Part shown: one piece after another, positions 6,025-14,399 of the stretch
Numbering within the stretch: position 1 is the first letter of the stretch
How the letters are laid out: each line of letters opens with the position of its first letter
From: Candidatus Melainabacteria bacterium
Lineage (GTDB): Bacteria > Cyanobacteriota > Vampirovibrionia > Obscuribacterales > Obscuribacteraceae
Assembly (NCBI GenBank): GCA_003151275.1
Contig: PLXC01000134.1
Location: 1 to 39,131 of the forward strand
Direction of reading: 5' to 3'
Length of the DNA: 39,131 nt
Made by a program: the position numbers and the translations under genes
Notes under the pieces: model-generated
What the model saw: only the letters and a program-made list of their open reading frames with translations
Databases searched by the model: none
Told to the model about the DNA's origin: nothing

Positions 6025-8123
6025 CACGCAATCACAACATTTACTCACTTCTTCTACTGTGTGCCGGCGCAGCAGCCTGTTTTGCCTTTGGCGGCAATCT
6101 GACCCCTGCTCTGGGAACACCTGCAGCCAAGGTAGAGGACGGAGCAGATGTTCACCAGAAAATATTTGAAGAAATCGATGAACTAATTAAGCAGTATTAT
6201 CCACGAGCGAAAACATCGCACGACAAACAGAAACTGCACGTTGAGTACAAGGTTCACACTTATCAAAACTTGTATTCCGGACGAACGGAGCTAGCTCCCG
6301 ATGTCGGTGGAATTCTAGGAGAATTCGAGTTCAAGTCTGGCACATACAAGGGAAGCGAACCACTTCCGAAAACTCAAAATCAATATTCTTACATGTTGCT
6401 ATTAATGGCGCCGTATTTGGCAAAGAGTGCAGAGCACCTTAGCACGCGTCTTTGTTATGCGCCTGACGCAGCCGTTGATTTTGTAAATCAGTTCACCAGT
6501 TTGCTCAATGAAGTCGGCACCGCCCAAAGCCGCACACAGTGCACCTTACCGCCTACAATCGCCTTGCCCCCGACGCCCCTGAGTCCATCCTCTCTGCCAA
6601 CAGGTCCTTTTCCAACAGGTTCATCATCTCAGTCAACAAGTTCTTCATCGAATCCAATACAGTCGATGAGTCCTCCACCTAAAACGATTCCGATCGCACC
6701 TCAGACAAATCCTGTTGCACCGCAGGTAGTGTCGACTGAAAAACCGGGGCGTCGGCTCTTCTTCTGGAAAGCAACGCGCGGCCAAGAAGTTGTCTATCTG
6801 CTAGGAACAGTGCACATCGCGACCGCAAACTTTTATCCGCTCGCTCCTGAAATTGACGAAGCTTTCGACGAGTCCAAGCAACTAGCTGTTGAGGTGGCCA
6901 TCGATCGTCACAGTCCAGACCGCAAAATGATCGACGATCTAGTCAAAAATTATGGCACATACAAAAGTCCAGATCGGCTAAGCAAGCACCTTTCACCAGA
7001 CACTAAAAAGGTTTTGGATGATTACCTAAAGTGGGCAGGCGAAACCATGGAGCTGTACGAGCAATCCAAACCTTGGTATGTAACGGAGCTAATCCAGGCA
7101 TCTGCACCGCGCCGAGGAGAGGTGCTTAAGATGAAGAGTGGGCTCGGACTTGATCGATATTTCCTAGGCAGGGCCCAGTTTTTAGGGACAAAAGTAGTTG
7201 AACTCGAAACGATCGATTCGCAATTGCATTTGCACGCAAACTTATCGGAGCAAGTTCAGGATAAGTTGTTGCAAGTATTTCTCTTAGAATACAAAGATTC
7301 CTTGAACGAAATGAAGGGAATTTTTGATGTTTGGCTTGCCGGAGATCCAGACAAGCTTGATGCCATCATCAATCGCACAGTTCATGCCCATCCTGAACTT
7401 GCGGCGTACAACAGCGTACTTTTGGATCAACGCAACGCAGGCATGGCAACCAAGATCGAGCAAATGTCAAAAATTTCAAATGCACCTGTTTTCGTTGCAG
7501 TTGGATCTGCACATCTTCTTGGAGAGACTGGACTAATAGCAAGCTTGAAAAAGTTTGGATATGATGTGCAACAAGTATACAGTTCAGGATCGGTCAATCA
7601 TCCCGATCAGCCAGATGATAAGGTATTTTGGGATGAGCGATTCAGAGTCTGGCTGCCCAAAGAAGTGCAGAAAAAATATGATCAAAAATCGCGAGTGACA
7701 CAATTCGAATTGGCAGATGATGCAGATCAGCGTTACGCCATTAATATTGTCGAAATTGGTTCAGATCAGAGCACCTGGAGAGTGCCTGGACCACAGGTAT
7801 TGGACGCATTACTAGCCGTGATTAAAAAAAATCTGAACGGAACAGTTACATCGCATCATTCTTCCACGGTCCAAGATTTCGCCTGTAGACAAATTGCGTT
7901 CGTCTGCAAACCGCCCATCGCCGCACCGGGTAAGGCCGATAACAATTTTAAGAATCCATTTTTTACAGTTAAAAATCCAGCCTGGTTTAATGATAAATTG
8001 GTTTTGGCCAAAGCTTACTTAGTTGGAACGAAGGTCTACTTCCAAATAGTTTGCGGAAATAAGCAATTTATAGAATCACCATCGGCAACCAAATTCATGA
8101 ATTCGATTAAGTTCATTCGTTAG
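6012..8123 (+). CDS. Exported TraB/GumN (Tiki-like) domain protein with lineage-specific N- and C-terminal domains
   Basis: 703 residues. The N-terminus (LLLLCAGAAACFAFGG) is a signal or lipoprotein-like export sequence. Residues about 45-165 form an N-domain shared with the next two genes (LIKQYYPRAK, LAPDVGGILGEFEFKSG, LLLMAPYLA, STRLCYAP). A Ser/Pro/Thr linker follows (about 170-245). Residues about 250-520 form a TraB/GumN domain, with YLLGTVHIA near its start and VGSAHLLGE near its end; these GxxH/GxxH-like motifs and acidic residues are the presumed metal-dependent protease-like site of the family. A C-domain similar to those of the two downstream paralogues ends the protein (RFRVWLPKEVQKKY to FMNSIKFI). 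No Shine-Dalgarno sequence is evident; the start codon lies in an inverted repeat. TraB/GumN proteins are often extracytoplasmic; the substrate is unknown. Confidence 0.8.
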   Translation: MQLHPRNHNIYSLLLLCAGAAACFAFGGNLTPALGTPAAKVEDGADVHQKIFEEIDELIKQYYPRAKTSHDKQKLHVEYKVHTYQNLYSGRTELAPDVGGILGEFEFKSGTYKGSEPLPKTQNQYSYMLLLMAPYLAKSAEHLSTRLCYAPDAAVDFVNQFTSLLNEVGTAQSRTQCTLPPTIALPPTPLSPSSLPTGPFPTGSSSQSTSSSSNPIQSMSPPPKTIPIAPQTNPVAPQVVSTEKPGRRLFFWKATRGQEVVYLLGTVHIATANFYPLAPEIDEAFDESKQLAVEVAIDRHSPDRKMIDDLVKNYGTYKSPDRLSKHLSPDTKKVLDDYLKWAGETMELYEQSKPWYVTELIQASAPRRGEVLKMKSGLGLDRYFLGRAQFLGTKVVELETIDSQLHLHANLSEQVQDKLLQVFLLEYKDSLNEMKGIFDVWLAGDPDKLDAIINRTVHAHPELAAYNSVLLDQRNAGMATKIEQMSKISNAPVFVAVGSAHLLGETGLIASLKKFGYDVQQVYSSGSVNHPDQPDDKVFWDERFRVWLPKEVQKKYDQKSRVTQFELADDADQRYAINIVEIGSDQSTWRVPGPQVLDALLAVIKKNLNGTVTSHHSSTVQDFACRQIAFVCKPPIAAPGKADNNFKNPFFTVKNPAWFNDKLVLAKAYLVGTKVYFQIVCGNKQFIESPSATKFMNSIKFIR

Positions 8124-8373
8124 GTAGTGGTCACTGTGGGGCTCGTTAATTCAAAGTGGTAGTGTTGTGCATATATCAACGATTTCCAGTCGTAATTAAT
8201 CTTCGCTGGCCAATCTCGGCAACAGTTGAATTGCCGTCTGGGTAAGACACGCAGTTATAGACGACCAATAATGCTGCATTTATGTCCGCTCGTTTAATGC
8301 TTAGCTGATCGGCGTAAGCTGGATTTGTTGTGAGCTGGGTACAAAGTGATCTACTCGGTTGGGAGGATCGAAC

Positions 8374-9762
8374 ATGCCAGGAACTCTCTCTATGTTCAAC
8401 TCTAAAGGTCGACCATCTCTGATTTACGCGGCAGTATTTGCCTATTTGGTATTTTCCAATACCGTTCAAACTCAAGATGGCGTCTATGCTGCGCAATCCC
8501 AGGAAGTCCCGGTTTCGCAATCTTCTAGTGTGATAAACGACATAAATGATTTGGTGAAAGAATATTACCCAAAGGCAAAAATTACAACCTCTGAAAAGAA
8601 AACACACTTCGAGTTCAAAGCACACGAACGAATCAATCCATATTCAAATAGAAATGAGATGTCTCCCGACTTAGGCGGGATCATTGGTGAGCTGGAAATA
8701 AAATCGGGCGAATCAAAAGACCAAGACAAACTGCCGACTGAACACCATGAAACAATACACTCCGTCCTGTTGATGGCACCATATTCGGCGCCAGACAACT
8801 CACACCTGGAAACTAGATTACTATTTCAACCGGATACACCGAACGATTTTATGCAACGCTTCAGAAGCGTAGTTAACGGTTATAAGAAGAGCGGTGCCAC
8901 CGCGACGACGACAACGACAGCGGTATCCGCAGTCAACGAGGCACCCACACAAGAAAAACAAGAGGGTGTGAACTCCACGTCATCCACTTTAGTAACCAGT
9001 TCGTCCACTTTAGCAACGGCATCCACCACCGCCGCCCTTCCTACCAGTTCCTCCACCTTAGCAACGGCTACGTCCACAACAACCATTCCCGCCAGTTCCT
9101 CCACCACTTCGTCTGCCACCTTCGGCGCATCTAAACTATCAAAATACGCTTATCCAGAGGGACGCTTCAGGGTCCTTCTGCCCGGTAGTCCGCAAATGAA
9201 ATACACAACCCAAGCCGGAATGCGCATGGTAGATTATGCCTACCCAGAAGCGCACGGAACCTTCAACATCTCTTACGTGATTCTTCCTCAAGCACTGGAC
9301 AATTCGAAAGTGCCTCTCTTGTTCGAAAAAATCTCCCAGAGCTTTGTCACCTCACTCAAAGGCTCTAACACGAAACAATCTGCTGTTAGCCTGCAATCAT
9401 TTCCAGGACGACAAATTGACATTGGCGAATTAAAGGATAAAGCCGGTCAGGGCGCTCTATTCAGGATATTTATTGTGCGGAGATTTGTCTACGTCGTCGG
9501 AGTTGCCGGAAAGAAAGCGTGGTTAAACTCTCCCGTTGCCAATGAATTTTTGAACTCATTCACAGTCACGCCAGAATTGACTATGGCAGAACAAATGCAA
9601 GAGAGGCAACGTGAATCGGAAAGAAAAGGCCGAAGTTTCAACGACGACTTCGCGAAGCGCCGTAGTGAATTTGATCAACGATTCTCAGAATCCCAATCAC
9701 GAGCCCGAAAAGATCACGAGAAATTCCAAGCCGATTTCAAAAATAGTCGCTGGCGCCAATAA
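8374..9762 (+). CDS. Exported Ser/Thr-rich two-domain protein, unknown, paralogue of neighbours
   Basis: 462 residues. ATG 8374 is chosen because GGGAGG (8361-8366) lies 7 bases upstream; an earlier in-frame TTG at 8359 overlaps that site. The N-terminus holds an uncleaved or late-cleaved export signal (SLIYAAVFAYLVFSN). The N-domain, about residues 45-165, matches the paralogues on both sides (LVKEYYPKAK, MSPDLGGIIGELEIKSGE, SVLLMAPYSAPDNSHLETRL). A Ser/Thr/Ala linker (about 170-250) encoded by an imperfect DNA repeat leads to the C-domain, from YAYPEGRFRVLLPGSPQMKY to EFLNSFTV. The last 60 residues are highly charged and probably helical or disordered. No catalytic motif is seen. An extended cell-envelope protein is likely; the function is unknown. 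Confidence 0.8.
   Translation: MPGTLSMFNSKGRPSLIYAAVFAYLVFSNTVQTQDGVYAAQSQEVPVSQSSSVINDINDLVKEYYPKAKITTSEKKTHFEFKAHERINPYSNRNEMSPDLGGIIGELEIKSGESKDQDKLPTEHHETIHSVLLMAPYSAPDNSHLETRLLFQPDTPNDFMQRFRSVVNGYKKSGATATTTTTAVSAVNEAPTQEKQEGVNSTSSTLVTSSSTLATASTTAALPTSSSTLATATSTTTIPASSSTTSSATFGASKLSKYAYPEGRFRVLLPGSPQMKYTTQAGMRMVDYAYPEAHGTFNISYVILPQALDNSKVPLLFEKISQSFVTSLKGSNTKQSAVSLQSFPGRQIDIGELKDKAGQGALFRIFIVRRFVYVVGVAGKKAWLNSPVANEFLNSFTVTPELTMAEQMQERQRESERKGRSFNDDFAKRRSEFDQRFSESQSRARKDHEKFQADFKNSRWRQ
8983..9105 (+). repeat. Imperfect Ser/Thr-coding tandem repeat in the linker
   Basis: Units related to TCCACTTTAGCAACGGC and CCAGTTCCTCCACC recur several times, giving repeated SSSTLATA and PASSST peptide units. 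The repeats match the low-complexity linker between the two domains of the surrounding gene and could vary in copy number between strains. Confidence 0.65.
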
Positions 9763-9879
9763 CAAGCCTCAGTGGAAACCTTGTTTAACAAGTTACAATA
9801 GCAGCTATGCACGAGACTTACTCAGCTGATCAGTTTAGACTTCTTGGCCTGGTGTTGACGCTTTGATGCGGAGATAAAG

Positions 9880-11322
9880 TTGTCCCAAGGTAACTTCACA
9901 ACTTCAAAATTCTTAAATCGTTTGTTCGGCTGTGCCTCTGCGATGCTCGTCGCCTACTTTTCAAACGGACTTAACGAAGTGGTTGCCGCGCCCCACGCAA
10001 CCCCAACAGCTGAAAGCCAGCCTACTAATAGCGAGACTGCCGCTCTCTTTAAACAGATCACTTATCTTGTTCAGGAATATTTTCCGAAAGCGAAGATAAC
10101 GAGCACTTCAAAATCGATTCACTTTGAATATAAAGTACGGGAAATGTTGCACCCATACACCCGAAGAAATGTATTGTCTCCTGACTTAGACGGCATACTT
10201 GGCGACATCGAAATCAAGCCAGGAGAACCAAAGGACAATCCCAAGACGTTTGTAGAACGGCCAGAAACAATCCACAGCGTTTTGTTGATGACACCATATT
10301 CGGCGCCAGACAACTCATGCTTATCGACACGGCTTGTTTTTCAGCCGATCACCCCGCTAGATTTTATGGAAGCATTCAAGAAGTTGATATACACATACAA
10401 CAAAGGCGACGAAGGCTCTGAAGCTGCTCCCGCTGCAGACTCCAAAAGTGAACAGCCTAAGCCTCAAATAACAACAATCGCAGAACCTGAGACAACAACG
10501 GCAATAACCAATTCCGCGGCAGTGAATTCGGCGTCACCGGCGGTAATTAGTTCCACTCAGATTCCTACGCCAGTTATTACGCCAGTTCTCACGCCGGTTC
10601 CTAGTGAAACGCCGCACACAATCGCAGCAGTGTCCCCTCCCGTCACTGGCAGCACACCTGAAGTGCCTGGGTCTCATGAAGGGACGTCACACTCCACCAC
10701 GATGGACAAGTACACATATCCCGAAGGACGATTCAAAGTCATGCTCCCGGGCAGCCCCCAGGTGAAATATACGGATTCTTCCGGCATGCGCATGGTGGAC
10801 TATGTGTATACAGATCCTGACGGCACATTCAACATTTCATATGTGATACTTCCTGAGCCACCAACAAATTTAAGAACCAGTCAACTACTAGACAACATGT
10901 CACAGAGCGTCGTCAACTCCCTAAAAGGTTTGCACGCAAGACAATATCCATCCGCATTGCAGGGATTTCCAGGATGCCAAATAGAAATGGCGGAACTGAC
11001 AAGCAAACCCGGGCAAGGCGCCAGGTTCAGGATTTACATCGTTAAAAACTACATCTACATCGTCGGTTTAGCAGGCAAAAAAGACTGGCTCAGCTCTCCA
11101 AATGCTAAGGAATTTTTGGATACGTTTCAGGTTAATCCAATATTGTCGCCCTCTGACCAACGCGCACAAGCTCAAGCAGATCTTGACAGAGCAAGAAAAA
11201 TCCGCGAGCAGGAAATTTTACGGCTCAATACAGATCCAAGAGCTGGAGTCGGGCGCTCCCAACTGCAAAAAGATGCGGAACGCAGTCGTGCCGAAAGCGA
11301 AAACAATCGCTGGCGACGGTAA
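9880..11322 (+). CDS. Exported two-domain protein, unknown, paralogue of the two preceding genes
   Basis: 480 residues. Translation probably starts at TTG 9880, with GGAG at 9870-9873 six bases upstream; no ATG in frame fits better. The N-terminal hydrophobic stretch (FGCASAMLVAYFS) is an export signal. N-domain: LVQEYFPKAK, LSPDLDGILGDIEIKPGE, SVLLMTPYSAPDNSCLSTRL. A Pro/Thr/Ser linker (about 175-270) precedes the C-domain, from YTYPEGRFKVMLPGSPQVKY to EFLDTFQV. A charged tail follows, rich in Arg, Glu and Gln. It is closer to the gene at 8374 than to the TraB-containing gene, because it lacks the inserted domain. Its stop codon overlaps the Shine-Dalgarno sequence of the SDR gene, suggesting co-transcription. 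Function unknown. Confidence 0.8.
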   Translation: MSQGNFTTSKFLNRLFGCASAMLVAYFSNGLNEVVAAPHATPTAESQPTNSETAALFKQITYLVQEYFPKAKITSTSKSIHFEYKVREMLHPYTRRNVLSPDLDGILGDIEIKPGEPKDNPKTFVERPETIHSVLLMTPYSAPDNSCLSTRLVFQPITPLDFMEAFKKLIYTYNKGDEGSEAAPAADSKSEQPKPQITTIAEPETTTAITNSAAVNSASPAVISSTQIPTPVITPVLTPVPSETPHTIAAVSPPVTGSTPEVPGSHEGTSHSTTMDKYTYPEGRFKVMLPGSPQVKYTDSSGMRMVDYVYTDPDGTFNISYVILPEPPTNLRTSQLLDNMSQSVVNSLKGLHARQYPSALQGFPGCQIEMAELTSKPGQGARFRIYIVKNYIYIVGLAGKKDWLSSPNAKEFLDTFQVNPILSPSDQRAQAQADLDRARKIREQEILRLNTDPRAGVGRSQLQKDAERSRAESENNRWRR

Positions 11323-11333
11323 GGAGGAAATAG

Positions 11334-12083
11334 ATGATGACTAAGAAGTTGGAAGGAAAGGTGGCAGTAGTGACCGGCGCCTCTTCAGGAATCGGCGAAG
11401 CGACAGCTATTGCCCTCGCGAACGAAGGCGCAAGGGTAGTGGTGGTAGCCCGACGCGGCGATAGACTTAAAGACTTGTCTGAGCGGATTGATCCTTCAGG
11501 AAGTAGGGTGCAGGTTGTAGTGGCGGATGTTGCCGAGCAAACTCAGGCGAAGCGTTGCGTTGACACAGCCATCGAAAAGTTTGGCTCAGTCGATATTTTG
11601 GTCAACAACGCTGGCGTAATGTTTCTCGGGCCGGTTGATGGTGCCAATCCTGATGACTGGAAACGCATGTTTGACATAAATGTGTTGGGCTTGATGTATT
11701 GCACTCACGCCGCCCTACCGTCGATGAAACAGAAAGGAAATGGTCACATAGTCAACATCTCGTCAGTTTCAGGACGTCACGTTACATCTCGAAGTGCAGC
11801 CTATAGTGCCACCAAATTTGCCGTCGGCGCTTTTTCAGACGGCTTGCGACAGGAAGTTCACAAACAAGGAATTAGAGTCACAATCATAGAACCAGGGGCG
11901 GTGCTCACCGAATTGACGGATCACATTACCCACGGAGAAACTCAGGAGGCGGTGAAAACCTGGGTGCAAAACATGCAAGCGCTTACGAGCGAAGACATCG
12001 CTGCATCGATCGTCTACGCCGTAACCCAGCCCGCACACGTAAACGTGAACGAGATTTTGATTAGGCCAACCGACCAAGCGTAA
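11334..12083 (+). CDS. Short-chain dehydrogenase/reductase
   Basis: A 249-residue classical SDR of normal length. TGASSGIG (about residues 14-21) is the NAD(P)-binding Gly motif, NNAG the adenine-side motif, a Ser lies in the NISSVSG stretch, and YSATK carries the catalytic Tyr and Lys. The ARRGDR segment after beta-strand 2 has basic residues typical of NADP(H) preference. The make-up resembles YdfG-like serine/3-hydroxy acid dehydrogenases, but the substrate cannot be read from sequence. A strong AAGGAGG lies 6 bases before the ATG and overlaps the stop codon of the preceding exported-protein gene, so the two are probably co-transcribed. The second codon is also ATG (11337), which could serve as start. 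Confidence 0.9.
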   Translation: MMTKKLEGKVAVVTGASSGIGEATAIALANEGARVVVVARRGDRLKDLSERIDPSGSRVQVVVADVAEQTQAKRCVDTAIEKFGSVDILVNNAGVMFLGPVDGANPDDWKRMFDINVLGLMYCTHAALPSMKQKGNGHIVNISSVSGRHVTSRSAAYSATKFAVGAFSDGLRQEVHKQGIRVTIIEPGAVLTELTDHITHGETQEAVKTWVQNMQALTSEDIAASIVYAVTQPAHVNVNEILIRPTDQA

Positions 12084-12201
12084 GGTGAGTCGTGAACAAC
12101 ACGCCCATTGTGCAAGTGAATAAAGGGACGACGAAGTGTAGAGCATTTACAGATTCGCTCGTAACCCACTTTCACGGTTGGCGTTAAACATGAGGGTTGG
12201 C

Positions 12202-13134
12202 ATGCGGAAAGGTATCCTTTGTACAATTTGTTTAGGATTGGCTCTGTTCCTGGCACTTGCGTCTTGCTCGCCACAACCTTCGAGCGCGCAAGAAAGAATA
12301 CGAGACCGAATTAAACAGCGCTTCGGACAATTAAACAACGGCTACACGGATACGAACAAGTCCCCGCAGATCAAAATTGCTGGACTGGACGTTGCCGTTT
12401 CGGAACCAAAATCAATTCTTCAACAGCCGGCACCGCTAGTGATTTTTTCTCACGGATTTCACGGCAGCAATGAGCAAAGCAAATTCATTATGCAAGCCTT
12501 GTCTGATGCTGGTTACTTAGTGATAGCGCCTAATCACCAAGACGCGCGAGAAAACTCATCGATGATGACAAAGCCTGAAGTTAGTTTTCGCAATGCTGAT
12601 GAGTGGACCGATCATACTTACAAAAACAGAATCGACGATATTAAGCGATTGCTATTAGCACTCAACAAAGATCCTGAATGGAAAAATAAAATCGATTGGA
12701 CTAAAGTTGCTCTCGCCGGTCACTCGCTAGGAGGCTACACGGCTCTTGCATGCGGCGGGGCCTGGGAGTCCTGCAAGTTGCCCGGAATAAGCGCAGTGTT
12801 GGCACTATCGCCTTACTCTCAACCTTTTGTGTTGCACGGAAGTCTCCCAAAGATGGACTTACCAGTCATGTATCAAACCGGCACTCGAGATTTTGGTATC
12901 GCACCTTTCGTTAAACAGAAAGATGGTGCTTTCGACAAAACATCTTCGCCAGCATATTTAGTTGTTTTGGACAAAGCTGGACATTTAGCCTGGACAAATT
13001 TCCAACGCGATGAAGAGCAAAAAAATGCAATCAATTATTACTGCGTCTCGTTTCTAGATAAATATCTGAAGAGAGATGCGAATGCAAAACCAGAAAAAAA
13101 AGTAGCGGGTGTAACTGAGTTGGAAGTACACTAA
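12202..13134 (+). CDS. Lipoprotein alpha/beta hydrolase (chlorophyllase/PAF-acetylhydrolase-like)
   Basis: 310 residues from ATG 12202, preferred because GAGGG sits 5 bases upstream; another ATG at 12190 and a TTG at 12178 are in frame without such a site. The N-terminus is a lipoprotein signal with lipobox LASC, lipidated Cys about residue 22. The hydrolase fold shows an oxyanion-region SHGFHG, the nucleophile elbow GHSLGGYTAL, a likely acid in TGTRDFG and a C-terminal His in DKAGHLAW. This matches the dienelactone hydrolase/chlorophyllase/PAF-AH group of serine esterases; the substrate is unknown. It would be anchored outside the cytoplasmic membrane. Its stop overlaps by 4 bases the stop of the opposing gene at 13131. 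Confidence 0.85.
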   Translation: MRKGILCTICLGLALFLALASCSPQPSSAQERIRDRIKQRFGQLNNGYTDTNKSPQIKIAGLDVAVSEPKSILQQPAPLVIFSHGFHGSNEQSKFIMQALSDAGYLVIAPNHQDARENSSMMTKPEVSFRNADEWTDHTYKNRIDDIKRLLLALNKDPEWKNKIDWTKVALAGHSLGGYTALACGGAWESCKLPGISAVLALSPYSQPFVLHGSLPKMDLPVMYQTGTRDFGIAPFVKQKDGAFDKTSSPAYLVVLDKAGHLAWTNFQRDEEQKNAINYYCVSFLDKYLKRDANAKPEKKVAGVTELEVH

Positions 13135-13796
13135 AAAGAATGGTCGCACCTATTACAATGCCAGGCCTCCATTCCGGGAACACATCCGCCAAAAGATGGT
13201 TTTGTCAAAGCGGTCGTGCCTTGTTGAGATTCGCGCACGCCTTCTGCGCTCATCAATCCATAACTGATTGGCACCACCGCGTCTGACTTGTGGCAAATGG
13301 GGCAGGTGTCTTCCTTAATTTCCTTTACTTCCTGCACTCGTTGCTGTGTACGCACCTTATCTGATCGCAACATCACTGGTTTCGCGAAATCATTTCCCTT
13401 AGGCACAGGTGCTGACGTTTCAAAGACTCTAGGTTCACCCATCGAATTAGCCCGCAGCGTCAATAAATTTGATTGTCTGCGCGATTCTTTTGCCGCATCG
13501 ATATCACCCAGAGCTGCCTGTGCGCTGCTCCGCCTCTTTAGAACGAGAGCACGTTTGCGATATACTGCACTTTGCGTCGAATCTGTAGTAAGTAATTGGA
13601 GGGATTTATTAAAAGCGGCAATAGCGCGCTTGAGTTTGACTGAGTCGGGCTTTTTTTGATTGCTCACATTATTGAGGAGGATTTGCCCCTCGGTAAAATA
13701 CGAGTCCCAGTCTCCCTGGTACGCGCTCGCACACGGGCAGACACCCAATAAAACGAAGCTGAAAAGCGCATTGAAAGCACGTCGGTTCATAAGCAT
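13131..13796 (-). CDS. Secreted protein with helical repeat-like region and C-terminal zinc-ribbon-like Cys pairs
   Basis: About 221 residues from ATG 13796, with GAGG about 11 bases upstream; ATG 13790 is an alternative. The signal peptide (AFNALFSFVLLGVCPCASA) precedes a mature N-terminus YQGDWDSYF. Residues about 25-110 look like one or two TPR-type helical pairs (YFTEGQILLNN, AIAAFNKSLQLL, AVYRKRALVLKRRSSAQAALGDIDAAK). The C-terminal third holds CPICHK and, near the end, WHCNRCDHSF, two CxxC pairs that could bind zinc. A secreted protein with a zinc ribbon is unusual. It is tail-to-tail with the lipoprotein hydrolase. Not assigned to a family. Confidence 0.75.
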   Translation of the reverse strand: MLMNRRAFNALFSFVLLGVCPCASAYQGDWDSYFTEGQILLNNVSNQKKPDSVKLKRAIAAFNKSLQLLTTDSTQSAVYRKRALVLKRRSSAQAALGDIDAAKESRRQSNLLTLRANSMGEPRVFETSAPVPKGNDFAKPVMLRSDKVRTQQRVQEVKEIKEDTCPICHKSDAVVPISYGLMSAEGVRESQQGTTALTKPSFGGCVPGMEAWHCNRCDHSF

Positions 13797-13864
13797 ATTG
13801 TCGATCGCCTCAAGCAGATACAAACGAAGTTAAACGGTGCCAGTTGAAGTGATTGGACTTGGGC

Positions 13865-13894
13865 AAAAAAGGGACCCCAAAATAGGGTCCCTTT
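13865..13894 (-). terminator. Strong intrinsic terminator of the ilv-leu operon
   Basis: AAAGGGACCC and GGGTCCCTTT (plus-strand positions 13868-13877 and 13885-13894) form a perfect 10-bp stem with a 7-base loop. Read on the minus strand it is followed by six T residues. It lies about 110 bases after the last gene of the ilvD-ilvE operon and before the next minus-strand gene. Confidence 0.9.
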
Positions 13895-14003
13895 AAACAT
13901 ACATTTTAAATCGACTTTGTAAACTTCGAATTTGGCGAATCCACTTCCAAGATTGCCACTTCGAACTTTCGCGATTCATCAAATTCGCGATCAGGATTAT
14001 GGC

Positions 14004-14369
14004 TTACGGACGTTCTGGCAAATCCATTTTGTCAGATTGCCGGCCTGTCGCCTTTACACCGAATTCAGTAACGTGAACAGCGTCGCACTCTTCTTTTGAC
14101 ACATACCAGCGCTCAAAATAGTTGCGAACCACCCAGCCTTCGAACCCTGGAGTGTTCACTTTGGTCCAGCTCCAGCCTGTCGAGCTGTTCATATCTGAGA
14201 CTAGCCCGTCTTTGTCATAGCCGAAGGTGAATAGAATGTCGCTGTCGGCGTAGCTGAAGGAGGTAATTTGGCCCGCATCATTCTTCCTGTATAGGTCGCC
14301 ATGGGTGTTCACTCGCGATGTTTCGCGCGTGGACCGTGCGGAATACCCTTCAGCTTGCTGTTTGTACAT
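14004..14369 (-). CDS. Small unknown protein at the end of the ilv-leu operon
   Basis: 121 residues from ATG 14369, with AGAGGTGA about 5-8 bases upstream; a GTG and ATG three and two codons earlier are in frame. It follows ilvE by about 30 bases and is followed by the operon terminator, so it is probably co-transcribed with amino-acid genes. The central part (DLYRKNDAGQITSFSY, FTFGYDKDGLVSDM, TGWSWTK) resembles YD/RHS-type repeats, in which D-x-x-G-x-I-x-x-x-Y units form beta-strands. No signal peptide or membrane helix is visible. No enzymatic motif is seen. It may be an unrelated passenger or a lineage-specific protein. Confidence 0.7.
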   Translation of the reverse strand: MYKQQAEGYSARSTRETSRVNTHGDLYRKNDAGQITSFSYADSDILFTFGYDKDGLVSDMNSSTGWSWTKVNTPGFEGWVVRNYFERWYVSKEECDAVHVTEFGVKATGRQSDKMDLPERP

Positions 14370-14399
14370 ACACATCACCTCTTGTCTGAACTTAATGCA

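Noticed and set aside
8880..9119. Val/Ala-rich ORF on the minus strand
   Set aside because: It is the antisense shadow of the Ser/Thr repeat linker of the plus-strand gene.
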